Below are positions 6,526-9,076 of a DNA stretch of 9,076 nt, piece after piece. Every line of letters begins with the position of its first letter. Position 1 is the stretch's first letter. The translations under genes and the position numbers were made by a program. This DNA comes from Halomonas sp. (GTDB taxonomy: Bacteria; Pseudomonadota; Gammaproteobacteria; Pseudomonadales; Halomonadaceae), in assembly GCA_007116835.1 (NCBI GenBank), contig SKHS01000079.1, positions 1 through 9,076 on the forward strand, read 5' to 3'. The notes under the pieces were generated by a model. That model saw nothing but the letters and a program-made list of their open reading frames with translations. It made no database searches and was not told the DNA's origin.

Positions 6526-6743
6526 CAGTTCTCTCGACTAAGACCCATTGATTACGCCCTCTTTACGAACGTCGCTTTATTACTTTCTCCCGAGCTGCGT
6601 CACACTGAACCTTGTCTACACCTGACTCCCACCTCTATCACGCCCCTGTGCAACGCCGCTTAGCTGCTACGCTTAACTCAACGAACAACCCATCGTGCTG
6701 CGTTGTCCGACTATGGTAGCGCCATTAAATTCCCGGAGGCCCT
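6526..6743. other. Divergent intergenic region
   Basis: These 218 bases separate the divergent acyltransferase and esterase genes and should hold both promoters. I see no convincing -35/-10 pair on either strand. The only candidates on the + side (TTGTCC near 6705 and TAAATT at 6726) would place the start inside the Shine-Dalgarno of the esterase. No repeats or strong palindromes were seen. Confidence 0.4.
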
Positions 6744-7679
6744 GTGTTCGTGACACTCCCCATCACACCTGCTACCTCATTACTAAAACGCCTTGCATAC
6801 CTGGTTGGCGGGCTTTTGCTTAGCAGTCACGTTCTGGCAAGCGACGTCGCGTATCGACAGTTTTTCTCGCCGACGTTAGACAACCACTACCCCTACAGCG
6901 TGTACTTGCCCGACGGCTATGACGCCGATGCCACCACGCCCTACCCTGTTATCTACCTATTACATGGCTCGTTTGGCAATGAACGTGACTGGGTAACACG
7001 GGGCAACCTACCCCAAGTGGCCGACCGCTTAATGGCGGCAGGCCACTTGCCACCGGCCGTTTTTGTCATGCCTGGAAGCCGAAGCTGGTGGGTAGATGGC
7101 TACAACGAACCCGCCCGCAGCGCTTTTTTTGACGACTTACTGCCCCATATTGAAAGCACCTACAACGTAGGCAGTGAACGCCCGCTACGCGGTGTCGCCG
7201 GACTATCTGCCGGTGGCTACGGCGCGCTTAACTTTGCCCTAGAACGCCCCGACCTATTTGCCGCCGCCGCCGCCCTCAGCCCAGCCAGTTACGTGCCCGA
7301 ACCGCCCGCCAACTCATCCGCCCGCCGTCACCCAGCGTTTTTAAATGAACAAGGCGAGTTTGATCGTGAACGCTGGGAAGCGCTTAATTACCCCGCGCAT
7401 CTTGAAGAGTACCGACTACAAGTCACACCGCGCACAACAGGCACACGCGACATCCCTCCCGTGCCCCTTTATATCAGTGCAGGGCGAAGCGATGTTTACG
7501 ATGCGGAATTCCATGCCCGCCTAGTGCGCCAGACGATGGAACGCATTCAGCCGGGCGACGTGCGACTTGACCTTTACCCAGGCGGCCATACCTGGCGCGT
7601 ATGGCGAGCCAGCCTACCCGCCGCGCTTAATTTTATGTTTCAACATATCGGGGCCCCTAGCACCAGCCCAACAGAATAA
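6744..7679 (+). CDS. Secreted serine esterase (esterase D / PF00756 type)
   Basis: This is an exported alpha/beta-hydrolase of 311 residues. A signal peptide runs to about residue 32: a short n-region with KR, the hydrophobic stretch LAYLVGGLLLSS, and a VLA|SD cleavage site. The mature part has the oxyanion-region motif YLLHGSFGNERDW (71-83), the nucleophile elbow GLSAGG with Ser155, Asp250 (or Asp253) in SAGRSDVYDAEF, and His282 in YPGGHTW. This order and spacing fit the putative esterase family that includes S-formylglutathione hydrolase and antigen 85. The signal peptide argues against the cytosolic formaldehyde role. The start is GTG at 6744, four bases after GGAGG, or possibly GTG at 6750. 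A short hairpin follows the stop. The natural ester or sugar-ester substrate is unknown. Confidence 0.85.
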   Translation: MFVTLPITPATSLLKRLAYLVGGLLLSSHVLASDVAYRQFFSPTLDNHYPYSVYLPDGYDADATTPYPVIYLLHGSFGNERDWVTRGNLPQVADRLMAAGHLPPAVFVMPGSRSWWVDGYNEPARSAFFDDLLPHIESTYNVGSERPLRGVAGLSAGGYGALNFALERPDLFAAAAALSPASYVPEPPANSSARRHPAFLNEQGEFDRERWEALNYPAHLEEYRLQVTPRTTGTRDIPPVPLYISAGRSDVYDAEFHARLVRQTMERIQPGDVRLDLYPGGHTWRVWRASLPAALNFMFQHIGAPSTSPTE

Positions 7680-7703
7680 CGTTGCCTGAAAACACGCAAC
7701 GTT
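7678..7703 (+). terminator. Stem-loop after the esterase gene
   Basis: A perfect 8-base-pair stem (AACGTTGC at 7678-7685 with GCAACGTT at 7696-7703) with a 10-base loop overlaps the esterase stop codon. No T-tract follows, so it may be a weak terminator or an mRNA-stabilising hairpin. Confidence 0.4.
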
Positions 7704-7747
7704 TGCAGCCTCAAAACAACGCGAACTACACTGAAGTCTTACGCGAA

Positions 7748-7753
7748 TACAAT
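7748..7753 (+). promoter_or_regulatory. Possible -10 box for the His-rich gene
   Basis: TACAAT matches the sigma-70 -10 box at five of six positions. It lies 31 bases before the ATG at 7779, leaving room for a start near 7760 and the AAGGAGA ribosome binding site at 7767-7773. The -35 at a 17-base spacing (ACTACA) is poor, so the call is weak. Confidence 0.3.
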
Positions 7754-7778
7754 CATTTGCCACGACAAGGAGACAGCC

Positions 7779-8090
7779 ATGCACCAACATATCGAATGGG
7801 ACGACCCCGGTAGCGCCAGCGTCGCCGAGCACTTTAAACATGACCCAGACCACATGCCCCCCTACCCAGGCGCCATTATTTCTGCCCGTTACCAAGGCCG
7901 CATTGTGCGGGTAAAAGTAGAAGCCTACCGCGACGCAGATGCGGTCAGTATCGGCAGCGTCGCCGCCATTCTTGACCACCACGGCCACCACCACGAAACG
8001 CACTTCAAACTCTCGTTAGGCGACATCGTCAGACTACCCGACGACAAACGCGCCATGGAATACTGGAAAGAAGACGAAGCAGAGCATTAA
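7779..8090 (+). CDS. Acidic His-rich protein of unknown function
   Basis: I do not recognise this 103-residue protein. Twelve residues are His, five of them in a cluster (HHGHHH, 67-72, followed by H75), and the protein is also rich in Asp and Glu, including the tail EDEAEH. The middle (PGAIISARYQGRIVRVKVEAY, about 30-50) looks like short beta strands of a small barrel. The region GDIVRLPDDKRAMEYWKE (81-98) looks structured. There is no signal peptide or membrane segment, so it is probably cytosolic. Metal binding through the His cluster is conceivable but unproven. Coding status is supported by AAGGAGA five bases before the ATG, a possible -10 box and a strong hairpin just after the stop. 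It appears to be transcribed alone. Confidence 0.8.
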   Translation: MHQHIEWDDPGSASVAEHFKHDPDHMPPYPGAIISARYQGRIVRVKVEAYRDADAVSIGSVAAILDHHGHHHETHFKLSLGDIVRLPDDKRAMEYWKEDEAEH

Positions 8091-8101
8091 ACACCAACGG
8101 T

Positions 8102-8136
8102 GCTAACGCAGCGGATTCAAAAACCGCTGCGTTAGC
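8102..8136 (+). terminator. Strong stem-loop after the His-rich gene
   Basis: A perfect 13-base-pair stem (GCTAACGCAGCGG at 8102-8114 with CCGCTGCGTTAGC at 8124-8136) encloses the loop ATTCAAAAA. It begins 11 bases after the stop codon of the 7779-8090 gene. Only two T follow, so the termination mode is uncertain, but the position fits a terminator. Confidence 0.6.
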
Positions 8137-8259
8137 TTGCCAAGCACCCCACATGCAGCCACCGCGCACGTATCAAGTAGCGTGTATTACTTACGTTACG
8201 TACACCTTAGAGAGCATCGCCTGCTCAGAACAAGCTAGCAGATAAGGAGGTCCGGAACG

Positions 8260-8676
8260 ATGGCCGCGCATTACGAGCAAGATGCCTACGCCTGGGCGCT
8301 TGAACAAGCGGGGTTGCTGCGTGCAGGAAAGCTCGACAAACTGGATATTGAACATCTCGCTGAAGAAATTGAAAGCATTGCTAAACGCGAGCGGCGCGCT
8401 TTAATCAGCCAGCTGGCCTGCTTGCTAACGCACCTCCTGAAATGGGATCACCTCCCAACACTGCGCTCGCGCTTCTGGCGGCTGACAATTCAAGATGCCC
8501 AAGCCAAGGTGAATCGCCTACTCAACGACAGCCCCAGCTTGAACGCATTGCTGCCTGACCTGATGAGTGACGCCTACGATGATGCCCTTCGTGCAGTGGC
8601 TATTGACGCCGACCGAGAACCAAAAGCGCTTCCTGAGCAGTGCTTGTATACCTTTGAGGACACTATTAGTTATTAA
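8260..8676 (+). CDS. DUF29 family protein
   Basis: A 138-residue, mostly helical cytosolic protein matching the DUF29 family (PF01724) from end to end. It has the opening YEQDAYAWALEQAGLLRAGKLDKLDIEHLAEEIESI (5-40), the central ALISQLACLLTHLLKWDHLP (47-66), the basic-aromatic RSRFWRLTIQDAQ (69-81), DSPSLNALLPDL (90-101) and the closing EQCLYTFED (126-134). The function of the family is unknown to me. The gene has an ideal ribosome binding site, AAGGAGGT (8244-8251), eight bases before the ATG, which predicts good translation. It lies alone between a hairpin and repeat-rich DNA leading to the CRISPR array. I see no clear promoter in 8137-8243. DUF29 genes often occur in accessory DNA. Confidence 0.88.
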   Translation: MAAHYEQDAYAWALEQAGLLRAGKLDKLDIEHLAEEIESIAKRERRALISQLACLLTHLLKWDHLPTLRSRFWRLTIQDAQAKVNRLLNDSPSLNALLPDLMSDAYDDALRAVAIDADREPKALPEQCLYTFEDTISY

Positions 8677-8725
8677 TTATCAGCCATGCAGATACATAAC
8701 AGATTAATGTTAGCTGTGCGTCTCA

Positions 8726-8742
8726 GCCTTACGATATAAGGC
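8726..8742 (+). terminator. Weak hairpin after the DUF29 gene
   Basis: GCCTTA (8726-8731) and TAAGGC (8737-8742) form a 6-base-pair stem with a 5-base loop, 50 bases after the DUF29 stop. No clear T-run follows. It is the only terminator candidate downstream of that gene. Confidence 0.25.
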
Positions 8743-8757
8743 CTACATTTCACCGTA

Positions 8758-8810
8758 TCATTCCCGCAAGCCACCCGACCCCGTCATTCCCGCATGCTTT
8801 TAGCGGGAAT
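8758..8810. repeat. CATTCCCGC dispersed-type repeat pair
   Basis: TCATTCCCGCA-GC occurs twice, at 8758-8771 and 8784-8797, 26 bases apart with one difference. The second copy pairs with a downstream arm: ATTCCCGC (8786-8793) and GCGGGAAT (8803-8810) around a 9-base loop. The GTCATTCCCGC...GCGGGAATCCA layout is a common intergenic palindromic repeat in proteobacteria, comparable to Neisseria dRS3. An 8-base inverted repeat, TTGACCTT/AAGGTCAA, follows at 8816-8823 and 8845-8852. Confidence 0.55.
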
Positions 8811-8848
8811 CCATTTTGACCTTGGTGTTCTTACTGCTGCAGAAAAGG

Positions 8849-8876
8849 TCAAGCCTCCTAAACGCGTAGAGAAGAA
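8849..8876 (-). repeat. Decayed terminal CRISPR repeat
   Basis: Aligned without gaps, this stretch matches the CRISPR repeat at 16 of 28 positions, including a GCGT core and the GAGAAGA end. It lies 62 bases before the first intact repeat, against a 61-base array period. Degenerate repeats are common at the leader-distal end of arrays. The similarity is moderate, so chance remains possible. Confidence 0.4.
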
Positions 8877-8910
8877 GCACATAAGCACCCCGGCAGCATC
8901 ACCAGCACCA

Positions 8911-9076
8911 GAAACACCCCCACGGGCGTGGGGAAGACTCGAGTAACACGGCCACATGATCCCATGCGTAGGAAACACCCCCACGGGCGTGGGGAAGACC
9001 GTAATAGCCAAAAACGGCGAAGACGAAGCGACGAAACACCCCCACGGGCGTGGGGAAGACGTGCTCAAAGCTAGCC
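8911..9076 (-). CRISPR. Type I-E-like CRISPR array, leader-distal end (partial)
   Basis: Three identical 28-base repeats lie at 8911-8938, 8972-8999 and 9033-9060, separated by two unrelated 33-base spacers (8939-8971, 9000-9032). A third spacer starts at 9061 and runs off the window. The 61-base period and the repeat type, which on the minus strand begins GTCTTCCCCACG and ends GGGGGTGTTTC, fit subtype I-E. The repeat can form the usual CCCCACG/CGTGGGG hairpin. By repeat orientation, transcription runs right to left, so the leader and any cas genes should lie beyond 9076. The bases flanking each repeat differ (A, G, C before; T, C, G after), which fixes the repeat at 28 bases. Confidence 0.93.

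Noticed and set aside
6439..6663. Plus-strand open frame of 74 codons over the acyltransferase start
   Set aside because: It is antisense to the conserved N-terminus of the acyltransferase and has no ribosome binding site or recognisable domain.
7614..8003. Minus-strand open frame of 129 codons spanning the esterase end and the His-rich gene
   Set aside because: It overlaps two well-supported plus-strand genes and crosses a hairpin, and its sequence is low-complexity Val/Cys-rich.
8182..8205. GTGTA...TACAC inverted repeat with short TTACG tandem units before the DUF29 gene
   Set aside because: The arms are only five bases and the tandem units are too short to support an operator call.
8784..9068. 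Minus-strand open frame of 94 codons across the CRISPR array
   Set aside because: Most of it is translated CRISPR repeat in changing frames (RPWGCF, TPVGVFP, HARGGVS), a known annotation artefact.

Overview
The window looks like a chromosomal segment of a halophilic gammaproteobacterium, most likely of the Halomonas/Vreelandella group. This is inferred from Pseudomonas/Halomonas-style gene content around the nitrogen regulators, acidic proteins (one very rich in His, Asp and Glu) and moderate GC; no marker gene fixes the species. The left half is conserved core. A short 3' end of a + strand gene (bases 1-35, tentatively trmL) converges on the minus-strand cluster glnA (4364-2958), ntrB (2615-1557) and ntrC (1560-133). 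These encode glutamine synthetase and the two-component system that senses nitrogen and controls it.

The best-preserved regulatory DNA lies around this cluster. glnA has a strong sigma-54 promoter (4501-4516) closely resembling E. coli glnAp2. An IHF-like site lies at about -63 and several NtrC-like sites lie farther upstream. glnA ends at a strong UUCG-loop terminator (2882-2903). Beyond it ntrBC has its own near-perfect sigma-54 promoter (2675-2690), with a perfect NtrC palindrome at about -131 and a second site about four helical turns farther upstream. This predicts a separately transcribed, NtrC-autoactivated ntrBC operon rather than simple readthrough from glnA.

The right half is accessory. 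On the + strand at 4886-5503 lies a small cytosolic protein that resembles a family 2 (GT-A) glycosyltransferase but lacks the metal-binding DxD. It converges, with a 4-base overlap, on a minus-strand integral-membrane acyltransferase of the Acyltransferase_3 family (6525-5500). Next come a secreted serine esterase of the esterase D/PF00756 type (6744-7679), an acidic His-rich protein of unknown function (7779-8090) and a DUF29 protein (8260-8676). These read as single-gene units with their own ribosome binding sites and, in places, stem-loops between them.

The right edge is the start, in window coordinates, of a type I-E-like CRISPR array: three identical 28-base repeats with a 61-base period, running off the window. 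Repeat orientation suggests that transcription comes from the right, so the visible end is the leader-distal (oldest) end. A decayed repeat at 8849-8876 supports this. The cas genes, if any, are outside the window. Just before the array is a pair of CATTCCCGC repeats, one forming an ATTCCCGC/GCGGGAAT palindrome typical of dispersed intergenic repeats.
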